Assembly: GCA_026826555.1 (NCBI GenBank) | Contig: JAKSZT010053928.1 | Span: forward strand, 344,042-408,041 | Source: Tolypeutes matacus | Lineage: Eukaryota > Chordata > Mammalia > Cingulata > Chlamyphoridae | Direction: 5' to 3' | Length of the DNA stretch: 64,000 bases | Shown here: positions 21,553-31,987 of the stretch, piece after piece | Numbering within the stretch: position 1 is the stretch's first letter | Layout of the letters: the number at the start of each line of letters is the position of its first letter | The notes under the pieces: model-generated | The model's database searches: none | Told to the model about the DNA's origin: nothing | What the model saw: the letters and a program-made list of their open reading frames with translations, nothing else | Program-made: the position numbers and the translations under genes

Positions 21553-24112
21553 TCAGTTTTCTTTTTCTTTATTTGTCTACTTCAGAGTAATTCACATGTG
21601 CTGCCTGAAGAGTCCAGACATACAAGAAAAACAAAACAAAACAAAATACCCCACTCTTTACCACTAGTTTTTAAAATAAAATCTTCAGTTATAAAATAGA
21701 AACACTAAAGCATTAAAACACAGAAAGCTTGTTTAACTCGCTTCAAAAAAGCATTAAAAGATGACATATCCCTCCTGTAACTATTTAAAAACAAACTGAG
21801 TTAACACAAACCCCAATTGTAAATAGACAGAGGGATACTGAACTATAGGAACTCAGAAAACTACTAGGACAAAGTTGTAATGGCAACTAACAAACCAGTG
21901 AAGACATGGAGTCCCAAACACTGCTAAATATGGATCACAGGATGAGTGGTGGCCTGACCAGTCTCACCTCACAATATGGCAATGTGGAACCAGTGTAGGG
22001 ACAGGGATGAGAGGGCCTGGAGGGACCAGATGACAGGGTAACGGTGATGTGTAAACTGCCTCTTCCAATGGGGTGCAAGTGCAGAAGGTGTCAAGTTCAC
22101 CCCGCAGGGAAGGGCTTATCTGTACTGGTAGTTCATGCTGTGCTTTGCATTTCTGCCAATGCCACCCTGGGAGGACTGGTAGGAGCTGGGGAAGGGGTGG
22201 TGGTGGCGGCTGTAATTATGCCTGGACCACAGGGAGCTGTAGTTGGACTGTGATGAGGAGCCTCCTTATATGATTTGGTAGGAGGAGCTGCCCCCAGAAC
22301 CTCCACCATAGCCCCCATGTGACCCTGGGTTGTAGATGACTCTCCTGAGCTGTAACTGTTCCCACCTCATTGGCCACCACTACCACTGTAGTTGAATTTA
22401 CTCTCATGGTTGTAGTCTGATCTGCCCCCACCTCCAGGCAGGCTGTAGGAGTTTGAGGAGGAAGAGTTGCCTTGTCCATGGTTATAGCCTTTCTGTTTGT
22501 CTGGGGGTGGGGGAGGCGGGCTTAGTTGCTGTATTGGCTCTGGTTATATGACTGCTGCTGGCCTTGGTGGGACTGGTAGCCAGAGCTGAAGCAGGGTTTC
22601 TGCTGGCCCCTGTGTGGCAGCTTCTTCCCAGAGTGATTCAGGGGCACTGGTGAGTTGTAGTTGTCTTGGTAGTAGGAGCCATGGCCAGAGGAGCCCATCC
22701 CCACCAGCATTCCCAGAATGCCCTCTGATGCTACAGAATTGACTGTAGCCCCCTGTCGCCAAGTTGCCACCATGCACATAGCTTCCATACCCAGAGCTGG
22801 CGTTCACGTAACCCCCATGGTTGGCGCCTCCAAATCCTCTGCCTCACCCTCATCCGTGGAAGTTCCCTCCTCTTCCCTGCCCATGGAGGTTTTGTTGTGC
22901 CTGGGGCCTCCCATTCCAAACCCAGGGTTGTGTGGCTTAGCAGCAAATTTAGGTCCACCTCTGATGGGTACTGGAACTCTCTTCTTTTTATTCACTTCAA
23001 GGGCAAGAGGGGCAGCAGGGAAAAGCTTTTCTAGTATAGCAAGAGCAGCATATGCTTTTGTCACCTTTTTATTGGAACCGGCACCTTGAAACTTCTGCCC
23101 ATCCACCTCAACCTCCATGTCAAAGCACTTGCTATGACTGCCCCTGGTCTCTGAGATGAGTTCATACTTGAGGCCATGCCTCTTTTCATTTAGTTCTGTG
23201 ACTGGATTCCTGACATGCTTGGTTAAGCTCAGACCCTGCTGTTTTACATTCTCAGCAGTAGGGTCTGAGGGGAAGGCAGCACTAGGGGTTGACACAGCTT
23301 CCACCATGGGGTTGGGGGTGTGTAGGGGCCACCATCACCAGCTTTGCCTCCTTCTCCTTGGCTGAGTCCTTCCCCTTGCTCAATTCTCAGCCTTCAGAGC
23401 CCATAGGCAAACCCATGTCCTGTAACACCTTGACAGCAACATGCAGCTTGGCAGTCTTTTCCGAGGGTCCAGAGAACTCAAATGAATTCCCATCTACCTC
23501 CAGAGACATTGTGAAGATGGGGGCATAGACCGAGCCGGTCTGGGAAACCAGTTTATACTGTAGGCTTGGTTTCAGCTGGTTCAGTCTCATCATAATGTTC
23601 ATAGCTTGGGGAGGCTCTGCCCTTTCCTCATTCTTCTGGAACTTCTTTTTCTTGCTGGAAGACTTTTCTTCCCTGTTTTCCTCCATGGGGTGTTTCACAG
23701 CATAATGATGTAGGTGGTACTGGGGGGGATTTGGATGGTGTAGTCTGCTGGGTTCTTGCTCTTTGGTTTCTTGGGCATTTTAGAAGGCAGAGGGTCCATG
23801 CCTAAGACTTTATGGAGCTGGTCAAAAGCAGCAAGTAGCAGTGTGTGCTATGCACTCTGTGTGATATCTTCCCATTGCTGTCTGTCTAAATGCCCAATAG
23901 CATCAATGACTTCTTTTTCACAAAGGTCATAAATGCCAAAATCATCTGGCATCATGATCTCAGACGCCAGGCACTCCAGTACTTGTTGGAGGGTCTTGCC
24001 CGCCCCCATAGGCCTGTTGGCCTTTCCAATGGATTTCTCACACAGAAGGTCCAGGGACCATCCACTGAGGGGACCCCAAGTGGGCACACAGGTGCATAGG
24101 TCTTTCAGAACT
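21553..24112 (-). pseudogene. ILF3: ILF3 (NF90/NF110) processed pseudogene, 5' truncated
   Basis: ILF3 encodes a nuclear double-stranded-RNA-binding protein (partner of ILF2/NF45). Read on the minus strand, the copy begins inside the DZF domain (WGPLSGWSLDLLCEKSIGKA, 24,087-23,848). It continues with the linker and first dsRNA-binding domain ([20 protein letters not shown], 23,698-23,387), the second ([40 protein letters not shown], 23,307-22,804), then the Gly/Gln/Ser/Tyr-rich tail (QSHQGQQQSYNQSQYSN, around 22,570-22,522), which marks the long isoform. Exons are fused without introns. A 3'UTR ends with AATAAA at 21,568-21,573 about 15-20 bases before a poly(T) run. Several frameshifts and stops separate the frames, so it is dead. 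It sits inside antisense L1 ORF2, so it inserted after that L1. Confidence 0.93.
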
Positions 24113-24192
24113 CAGATTCTTCCTTCTTTTTTAATGTACGCATTGAGGGCTATAAATTTCGCTCTCAGCACAGCCTTTGCTGTATCCCATAG

Positions 24193-24295
24193 TTTTTTTG
24201 TTTTTGTTTTTTTAGGTACTGGGGTCAGGGGTTGAACCTGGGACCTTGTATGTGGGAAGCTGGAGCTCAACCATTGAGCTACACCGGCTCCCCCA
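24193..24295 (-). mobile_element. Monomeric tRNA-derived SINE
   Basis: GTTTTTTT-type tail, GGTACTGGGGTCAGGGGTTG and CAACCATTGAGCTACACCGG. Follows CCCATAG at 24,186-24,192 in L1 copy 4. Confidence 0.85.
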
Positions 24296-24300
24296 AGTTG

Positions 24301-24405
24301 GTTTTTTTGTTTGTTTGTTTTGTTTTTAGGAGGTACTGGGGATCGAACCCAGGACCTTGTACTTGGTAAGCAGGAGCTCAACCACTTGAGCTACATCCAC
24401 TCCCT
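24301..24405 (-). mobile_element. Monomeric tRNA-derived SINE
   Basis: (GTTT)n tail, AGGAGGTACTGGGGATCGAA and TTGAGCTACATCCACTCC, followed by CCCATAGG at 24,406. Confidence 0.87.
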
Positions 24406-24413
24406 CCCATAGG

Positions 24414-24836
24414 TTTTGTTTTTTAATTTATTTTTCTTTATTTATCTTCCTCTCCCCCAGATAGTTCTCTAGTCTGTCTGCTCATTATTTGCTCGCCTTC
24501 TCCAGGAGGCACTGGGAACCGAACCCGGGACCTCCCACATGAGAGGTGAGTGCCTTATGGACTGAGCTACATCCACATCCATGGGCTGCAGTGTATGCTG
24601 GCTTGTGGCATCTGCTCGTTGCAGTGGGGGAGGTGTCTAGCTCGTTGTGGCAGGGGTGGTGTCTAGCTCATTTGCTGCAGGGGTGGCATCTAGCTTGTTT
24701 GTGGTTGGGGCAGCATCTAGCTCCTTGTGGTGGGGGCAGCATCTTCTCATCTTCTTTAGGAGGTACTGGGACCCGAACCCAGGACCTCTCATGTGATAGA
24801 TGGGTGCCCAACTGGTTGAGCCACATCTGCTTCCTT
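24414..24836 (-). mobile_element. Composite VNTR-containing SINE
   Basis: On the minus strand: tRNA-like head (antisense of GGAGGTACTGGGACCCGAAC, 24,760-24,836), a VNTR of about five roughly 27-bp units built on GCATCTAGCTCGTTGTGGCA-like text (24,600-24,745), a second tRNA-like unit (GGAGGCACTGGGAACCGAAC, 24,505-24,580), then a T-rich tail. CCCATAGG flanks both ends (24,406 and 24,837). Same architecture as 57,642 and 59,397. Confidence 0.75.
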
Positions 24837-27405
24837 CCCATAGGTTTTGATATGTTGTGTTCTTGTTTTCATTTGTCTCAAGATATTTACTGATTTCTCT
24901 TGCAATTTCTTCTTTGACCCAGTGATTATTTAAAAGCATGTTATTTAATCTTCTTATGTTTGTAAATTTTCCCTTTCTTCCACCCATTATTGATTTCCAG
25001 CTTCATTCCATTATGATCAAAGAAAGTGTTTTGTATAATTTCAATCTTATTACATTTATTGAGATGTGTCTTGTGATGCAACATATGGTCTATCCTGGAG
25101 AAGAATCCATGAGCACTTGAAAAGAATGTTTATCCTGCTGTTTTGGGGTTTCATTCTCTATAAATGTTTGTTAAGTCTAATATTCATTTACCATATTATT
25201 CAAGCTCTCAGCTTCCTTATTTTTACTCTGTCCAGATATTCTATCCCGTTCTGAGAATGGTGTATTGAAATTTCCAATTATTATTTAGAGACATCTGTTT
25301 CTCCCTTAAGTTTTGCCACTATGTGCCTCATGTATCTTGGGGCACCCAGGTTAGGTGCATAAATACTTATAGTTATTTTCTCTTGGAGAATTGCCCCTTT
25401 TATTAATATATAATGACCTCCTTCATCTCTTATAACTGTTTTGCGTTTAAAGTCTATTTTATCTGATAGTAGCGTCACTACTCCAGCTCTTTTTTGGTTA
25501 CTATTTGCGTGGACTATCTTTTTCCAACCTTTTGCTTTCAACCAGGTTGTGTCCTTACATTTGAGGTATGTTTCTTGTAGACAGCATATAGGTTGCTCTT
25601 TTTTTTTTTTTTTTTTTAATCTATTCTATCAGTTTATGTCTTTCATTTGGGGAACTCAATTCAATGCCATGGCTGTAAAGGCATTATTTACTTTGTCCAT
25701 GTTATCCTTTGGCTATCTGTTGTCATATCTTACTGTTGTCTGTCTTCTTACCCTTTAAGTTACCCTTATTAATAATCTTCATTTCTATACACTTCTACAA
25801 GACCCTTGTCCTTGTTTTTTCTTTTCAGGCTGTAGCATTGCCTTTAGTATCATTTGTAAATCTTGTCTTTTGGTAACATATTCTCTCAGTTTTTGTTTGT
25901 CTGTGAAGACTTTAAACTCAACCTCATTTTTGAAAGACAGTTTTGCTGGATAAAGAATTCTTGGCTGGCAGTTTTTCTCTTTCAGTACTATCATACCACT
26001 TTCTTCTCAACTCCATGGTTTCTGATGAGAGATCGGCACTTAATCTTTTTGAGGTTCCTTTATATGTGACTCACTATTTTTCTCTTGCTGCTTTCAGAAT
26101 CCTCTCTTTATCTCTGGTATTTGTCATTCTGAATAGTAGGTGTCTCAGAGTAGGTCTATTCAGATTTTTTCCGTTTGGGATGCGTCATCCTTCTTGGATA
26201 TTGATATTTATGTTTTTCATAAGGGTTGGGAAGTTTTTACTTATTATTTCTTCAAATATTCTTTCTGCCCCCTTTACATTTTCTTCAAGTCCTGGGACAC
26301 CGATAACGCTCGTGTTTGTGTGATTCACGTTGTCATTCAATTTCCTGAGACCCTGTTCCATTTTTTCCATTCTTTTCTCTTTCTATTCTCCTTTCTTTTC
26401 AAGTTCAGATGTTTTGTCCTTGATTTCACTAACTCTTTCCTCCATCAATTAAAATCTGCTGTTATAAGCACCTAATGTATTTTTAATCTCATCCATTGTG
26501 TCTTTCATTCCCATAAGCTTTATTGCTTTATTTTTAGACTTGCAAATTGTTCTTTATATTCACCCAGCATCTTCTTGATATCTTTCATCTCTTTAGTCAT
26601 ATTTCTTCTACTCCTTGAATTGATTTAGGAGATTATTATGATCATCATTGATCAGTTGTCTTAAATCCCATGTCTCTTCAGGATTTTGGGTTTGCTCCTT
26701 TCCCTGGACATCTCTTCCTGTTTCTTATTATGGTTTGTGCTTTTTTACTGATGTCTAGGCATCTGAATATGTTTGCGAATTCACTTTGATGGTCAATTTC
26801 TCTCTTGCCTAGTATTTTTTGTCTCACAACTCTTCTCTGATTTTTGTTTCAACTTATTCTAAGTCTTTAAAATTGCCCAGCTGAAGTTATCAAAATTGGG
26901 CCAGGGACTCACTAAGGGGTTGCAGAACTCCTCCCAGAGGCTTGGAATGAGAGAAACCTAAAAGCAGTTTTTCTCCTTGAAGTTTCCAGGCTGGCCAGCA
27001 GATGATGCTTGTCGGTAATCTTTCCATGGAGGTGACTCCTTCAACCCCCACTTACCCATGATTCTGATCAGTAAAGAGAAACCACTCTATACCCTCCCTC
27101 TTCCCAGGGAGGAAGATGTATGTTCCTCTCTCAGTTGACTGCAGTGAACCATGGGTTTTATCCAGGATGTTCACCTTGAGGTTAGGGTTTGGGTGCTATT
27201 CCCAGTCACAGGGGTTAGTAGCACATGGCTTTTGTTTTGGTCTCTTGGTCTTTCTGTCCCTCACCCTCCTTGGGTGTGCACAGCACTCTCCTGGTCTTCA
27301 GATCCCTAATGCAGGTCCCTTGGACAGCTTTTTTCCTCTCTTCCATTGTTTTTGTGAGAGAGTTGAGCCCTGCCTACCTACTCTGATGCCATCTTCCTGG
27401 AAGTC

Positions 27406-28185
27406 CATAATCTATGTTCTTAAGTACCCAATCTCCTGACTCTGTTGTGGTGCACAAGCAATAAGCAATGATCCATTCAACAACATCTTTTCACAATGCC
27501 CTTTACCAAACTAGTGAGACTTTGCATGACAAGGACTGCACAGTTAATATTTCTGGAAGCTGGATGGTTCCTTTAAAAATGAAAAGCTTTCATTTGGCAT
27601 CACAGCTGGTCAGTACTAAAACCTGCTGGGAAGGAATCTGTTTACATAACTAAGAATTAGCTGGAGGAAATTGTCAGAATTCCCATAATGTTTTGGAGAA
27701 ATTATGAATTTTCAAGGTAGAGCTAGAGCCTCTGCAGATTTTATAATTGCATATATCCGTTGTAAAGCAAGCAATTTGTCTCTGAGAGAAACCTGAAAGT
27801 CTGGAGTATTTAAGCCAGCAAATTATTCTAGAATAAATTTCACATTTCTTTTTGCTGTGAAACTTTTTTGAAACCATGGATGAACTGTAAATGGAGCACT
27901 GAAGTAGTAGCTATTATCAGTAATTTATTGTCCAACGGCTCTTTGCTGTTTGGCTGGAAGGAAAATCCTTTGGGGCATTTGTTGCCTTAGTTATGGATTG
28001 GTTTTATTGCTTGAGACAGACATTCACTGAAGGAATCAAAATAAAAAGTGGAGTGGGGGATAACATCCCGGACATATCATCTAGGGAAATCTCACAAAAC
28101 TCAAGGCTGGAAATAAGTTGAGCCTTGAGGGGACAGGAGGTAGGAACTGGAAAGTTCCTGATGCTTCTAGTCTGATTCCTATTTT
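27406..28185. other. Intronic sequence, no gene recognised
   Basis: No repeat or exon recognised. Several short open frames exist on both strands with no domain and no splice context. Confidence 0.5.
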
Positions 28186-28189
28186 CTAT

Positions 28190-28415
28190 TCTGAATGTGA
28201 TGGTATATTTGTGTAACACTTTATGATTTATAAAATGCTTCTGCATATACTGTCTCAATTCATTCTTATTGCTGTGAAAAGTAGGAATTATTATCCCCAT
28301 TTAGAGGGTGAAGAAACTGAGGCTTAGTGAAGATAAATGACCCAGAGTAGAAAATAGTAGAACTGGAACAGGGAATTCAAGGCCTCTGGTCTCAAGTCCA
28401 GTGATTTTTGCACTT
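28190..28415 (-). repeat. MIR SINE remnant
   Basis: ATTATTATCCCCATTTAGAG followed by GAAGAAACTGAGGCTTAGTG and AGTAGAACTGGAACAGGGAA is the antisense MIR core. Confidence 0.8.
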
Positions 28416-28934
28416 TCCAAGAAATTCCTATATGATCCCTATCGTAAGAGGTTTAACTCAAGGGACTATTTCAAGAAATCTTACATTGTACTGATATATT
28501 AATTTTTATTTTTGGAGAAAAAGGTGAAATCAGGACTTCTAACTTCACTTTCTTAGGTCTATATCATTTTTGATGAAATGGGCCACACCTGGGAAAACAT
28601 ATTTACAATTCATGATGTGCCTACTCTTTAAGTGAAGCAAGAGCATCAAACTTTGGGTGGGGGTTGGGGTGTTGTACCTGATTTCTATCATGTTTTCTTT
28701 CTGCAGAAGTCAACATTTGTTAATATATTTAATCACAGACTGGAAAAAAAGTGACCATTGTGCTGACTGGCCAATTAGTGGAATGACAAACAGTATTAAC
28801 TTCTGACTTTGTTCTAGTACATTAGGTTGAACATAGACTACTGTTTATTGCCACTGACAATCTCTTTATAGTTTTGGAGTTGTATTTAACATCAACATGG
28901 CCAGTGGCTCAGAAGAACAAATTGCTGACTCTTT

Positions 28935-29185
28935 AAAGTAGCGTAGTATGGTGAAAAGAGCACAAGCTTTAGACTCAAGCATCTCTGAGTTAGCATCCTG
29001 GCTCAGTTATTGGTAAATTACTTATATTAGCTAAGTTACTTAGCTTCTCTTAGCCTCCAAGTAACTCATATGTAAAATGGGGTCATTAATACCAACTTTT
29101 TTGCACGGCTGTTGTGAATTTTACATATATTTAAAATACCTGTTAAGCTCTTGTTAAGTGATAGCCATTTTTGCTATTATCTGAG
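28935..29185 (+). repeat. MIR SINE, near full length
   Basis: AGCGTAGTATGGTGAAAAGA (head), GTTAGCATCCTGGCTCAGTT, AAGTTACTTAGCTTCTCTTA, TATGTAAAATGGGGTCATTA and a 3' end with CTGTTAAGCTCTTGTTAAGT follow the MIR consensus order. Confidence 0.85.
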
Positions 29186-29519
29186 GAATTAGTAAGTTCC
29201 ATAATTCCCTCATTTCCTTTATAATTTAAACTGATCACAAGCCTCATTTTAGTATCTCTTTTAAAGGCAAACTCATCATATTTGATGCTGGAATAATTGA
29301 TATAACATTTATGTCTACTGCATGTCTACTGGCTTAGAAGACCAGTATTGAGAGCCAAGATCTTGAACCGTATACTGATACAGAGCCAGATTATGCTGCT
29401 ACTTTCTCTTCAAAGCAAGTTTCAGTTCAGAAAGATCCTGACCTGTCTTTTCTAAATGGCCATGATGTACCCTTGCCATTTCAGGATTTGACTTGCATTT
29501 AGTTAAATATATCCTTCTG

Positions 29520-29733
29520 TTTTTGTTTTTACTGGCCAACATTACATATTTGAGATTCATTCCAATTTAAAAGCATAGCAATAATTTCCACTGCTACATA
29601 ATATCCTTTGCATAAATAGATCATAATTTATCCATTCTACTATTGTTGGACCTTTGAGATTTTATTGTTATTTTTTTGCAATTACAAATAATGCTGCAAA
29701 GAATATTAATAAATTATATCCTGGTTTACTTGT
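29520..29733 (-). repeat. Old L1 3'UTR fragment, left part
   Basis: CATAGATCATAATTTATCC-type text, then AATAATGCTGCAAAGAATAT, is the antisense L1 3'UTR. It continues at 30,604-30,888 on the far side of an LTR insertion. Confidence 0.65.
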
Positions 29734-30603
29734 GTTGTAGACTGAGTAGTGGCTCTCTAAAGATTTCTATGTTCTAATCCCCAGAACCTGTGAATATTTT
29801 ACCTTATATGGTGTATTAGGGTTCTCCAGAGAAACAGTATTGACAGGATATATGTGTGTGTGTAAATATTAGGGGATTTACTATATAGGAATTGGCTCAC
29901 ATGGCCATGGGGATTGGCAAGTCAAAAGTCTATAGGGCAAGCCACAAGTTGGAAACCCCAATGAGGGTGAAATTGACTTCCCCAGGAGAAGCTGGCTGGC
30001 TGAAGTAGAGACAGAAATTCTTTTTGACTTCTGATATCCTCAGTCTGGCTTTAAGACCTCTAACTGATTTGCTGAGGGCAAACTCCCTTGTTGACTATCG
30101 ATGCAATCAACTGATTATAGATACAAACCCATCTACAAAATACACTCACAGTAACAATCAAGTGAGTGCTGGCTTGATCAAACAACTGGACACTGTAATC
30201 TAGCCAAGCTGACACATAAAATTCACCATTACATATGGCAAGAGGGATTTTGTAGATGTGATTAAATTAAGGGTCTTTATGGGGGGAAATTATCCTGGAT
30301 TATCTGGGTTGGCCCAATGCATTCACAAGTGTCCTTATAAGAGAGAGGCAGGAGGGTAGTGTTGGAGGAATTGGAAGAAAGATGCTACACGGATGGCTTT
30401 GAAGATGGAGATCTGGGCCATCAACCAAGGAATGCAGGCAGCCTGCAGGAACTAGAAAGTGCAAGGAAATAGATTCTCTTTCAGAGCCTCCAGAGCCAAC
30501 TGTGATTTTAGGACTTCTGACCTCCTAAACTGTAAGAGAAGAAATTTGTGTTGACTTAAGTCACTAAATTTGTGGTATTGTGTCACAATAACAATAGGAG
30601 ATA
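29734..30603 (+). repeat. MLT1-like LTR, interrupted
   Basis: Landmarks ATCCCCAGAACCTGTGAATA, GATGTGATTAAATTAAGGGT, GTTGGCCCAATGCATTCACA, GTGTCCTTATAAGAGAGAGG, ACTTCTGACCTCCTAAACTG and CACTAAATTTGTGGTATTGT follow the MLT1 (ERVL-MaLR) order in the sense direction. The MLT2-like LTR at 29,812 splits it. Confidence 0.78.
29812..30233 (-). repeat. Solo MLT2-like LTR with 5-bp duplication
   Basis: Begins TGTATTAGGGTTCTCCAGAG and ends AAAATTCACCATTACA on the plus strand, the reverse of the MLT2 (ERV-L) layout. Flanked by TATGG at 29,807-29,811 and 30,234-30,238, the 5-bp duplication expected for ERV-L. Inserted in the MLT1-like LTR. Confidence 0.9.
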
Positions 30604-30888
30604 TGCACTAGTACAAGAGTTTCTTTGAAGTATATATGTAGAAGTAGAATTGCTGGGTCCTGATTATGTACATGTCAAATTTACAAATAATGACAAAATG
30701 TTTTCCAAAGTGGCTGTAACAATTATACTCCCTCTACCAATGTATGCTAGTTTCTCTTTCTCTACCTTCTTGCTAACGTTTGATATGGTCAGACTTTTTA
30801 ATTTCTGCCAATGTAGGGTGTCGAAAAATGTTATCTCATTGTGGTTTGAATTTGCATATTTCTGATCACTAAAGAGTTCAGGCATCTT
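30604..30888 (-). repeat. Old L1 3'UTR fragment, right part
   Basis: GAATTGCTGGGTCCTGATTA, CAAAGTGGCTGTAACAATTA and TATCTCATTGTGGTTTGAAT are antisense L1 3'UTR landmarks continuing from 29,733. Confidence 0.75.
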
Positions 30889-31199
30889 CCTGGCCCCCCC
30901 CCCCCGGATGGTGATGCCATCAGCATAATTTACTCATGATTTTACTTAAAATCATGCATATTATTTGATCCTTTCATGAAAATTCTCTTCAAACTTACAA
31001 ACTTTCCCAGTGTAAAAATGCGTGAAAATTCAAACTACAAAATCCACTTTGGAAAAGTAGGGAGTTATTTTCTAATTTTGGCTTTAAGATTTTTTTTAAC
31101 ATTTAAAAAATATGGTGGGGCATATTTTGAGAGAGGTGGAGAAAAAGGAGTTTCTACTTGATGGAGTCAATATATTTAAAAATACTGAAGTAATATAGA

Positions 31200-31985
31200 A
31201 GAAAAAACTTCAAGAGCAAGAATATATTAAAAATAGGAATCTTTCAGCAATATGAATAGATGAACAGGTCTTGCATCAATTATTTCTATAGGAGAGAGGT
31301 CTTCCTGAAGATTGCTTGTTTATAGACTCTTCTGTGGAATAGTGTGGGCTATCTCCAGTGATTCATCTTGCGCTAAAACAATATCTCGAGTCCATATACC
31401 TTTCTAAAAGTCCATTTACGCTATCATTTAGATATCCAATTTTCAGAATGTGTTCAACATTGTCTACTCCAGCTGCCATTCTTAAGTCTCCTTGGGAGTA
31501 ACGCAGCAGAATTATGTTGCTGTTGTCTTTTAGTTGATTGAAATACTCTTTAAAAAAAAAAAAAAAGAATTAATCCCACCCCCCTTTTTTTTACCAGGAG
31601 GTCCCAGGATCGAACCTGGGTCCTCCATATGGTAAACAGGAGCTCAATTGCTTGAGCCACAGCTGCTTCTCTAATTCCCCTTTAAGTCCTTTAACACCCA
31701 TTCTCATCAAAATCCATGAAGTTGGACATTACCTTGACGTTTGGATGATAAGACCAGCTTGACAGATAACCTCTAGTAATCATGAATACCATCCAAAAGT
31801 ATAAATACAGGGATGTTGTGTTATTGGAGCTTATCAAAGGAGTATTCATAGCCTTCCTTGATTTTTTCCACAATTTCTTTAAAGTTAGGTTTTGATAAAG
31901 CTTCTTCAACAAGCAAACTATGTGACTTAGTATACCATTCTGTGATATGAGTACTTATCTTCTAGGGTAAGAATAAGATCAAGGT
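31200..31985 (-). pseudogene. NT5C3A: NT5C3A processed pseudogene (cytosolic 5'-nucleotidase III), 5' truncated
   Basis: NT5C3A dephosphorylates pyrimidine nucleoside monophosphates in the cytosol. On the minus strand the copy starts near 31,985 (LTLEDKY, then YTKSHSLLVEEALSKPN). It continues through YHPNVKVMSNFMDFDENG (31,751-31,700) and LKDLKG, is broken by a SINE, and resumes with [16 protein letters not shown] and [21 protein letters not shown] stop follows KSL at 31,320-31,322. This is the C-terminal half of the family in order with no introns. The N-terminal half with the HAD nucleophile motif is missing, about a dozen codons are lost at the SINE, and several stops and frameshifts occur. 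It abuts a sense L1 at its 5' end. Exact 3'UTR end not seen. Confidence 0.88.
31581..31672 (-). mobile_element. Monomeric tRNA-derived SINE
   Basis: T tract, ACCAGGAGGTCCCAGGATCG, CCATATGG and GCTTGAGCCACAGCTGCTTC. Inserted in the NT5C3A retrocopy and therefore younger than it. Confidence 0.88.
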
Positions 31986-31987
31986 AC

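Larger units (their letters stand above)
20750..27405 (-). mobile_element. Antisense L1 lacking its 3' part (L1 copy 4)
   Basis: Plus-strand order: ORF2 reverse-transcriptase region (from 20,750; [20 protein letters not shown] reads on the minus strand at 20,956-20,762), ORF2 N-terminal endonuclease (25,541-25,281 minus, KKIVHANSNQKRAGVVTLLS), inter-ORF, ORF1 C-terminus (25,994-25,785 minus, QPRILYPAKLSFKNE), ORF1 middle (26,370-26,185), and 5'UTR to a GCCATCTTCC motif at 27,388-27,397. ORF2 is split by the ILF3 retrocopy (21,553-24,112) and three SINEs (24,193-24,836). Many stops. Its 3' end is absent to the left, where another L1 5' end abuts. Confidence 0.82.

Noticed and set aside
22804..23307. 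167-codon frame as a functional dsRNA-binding protein
   Set aside because: Only a segment of the ILF3 retrocopy; flanking frames are shifted and stopped, and the N-terminal DZF is truncated.
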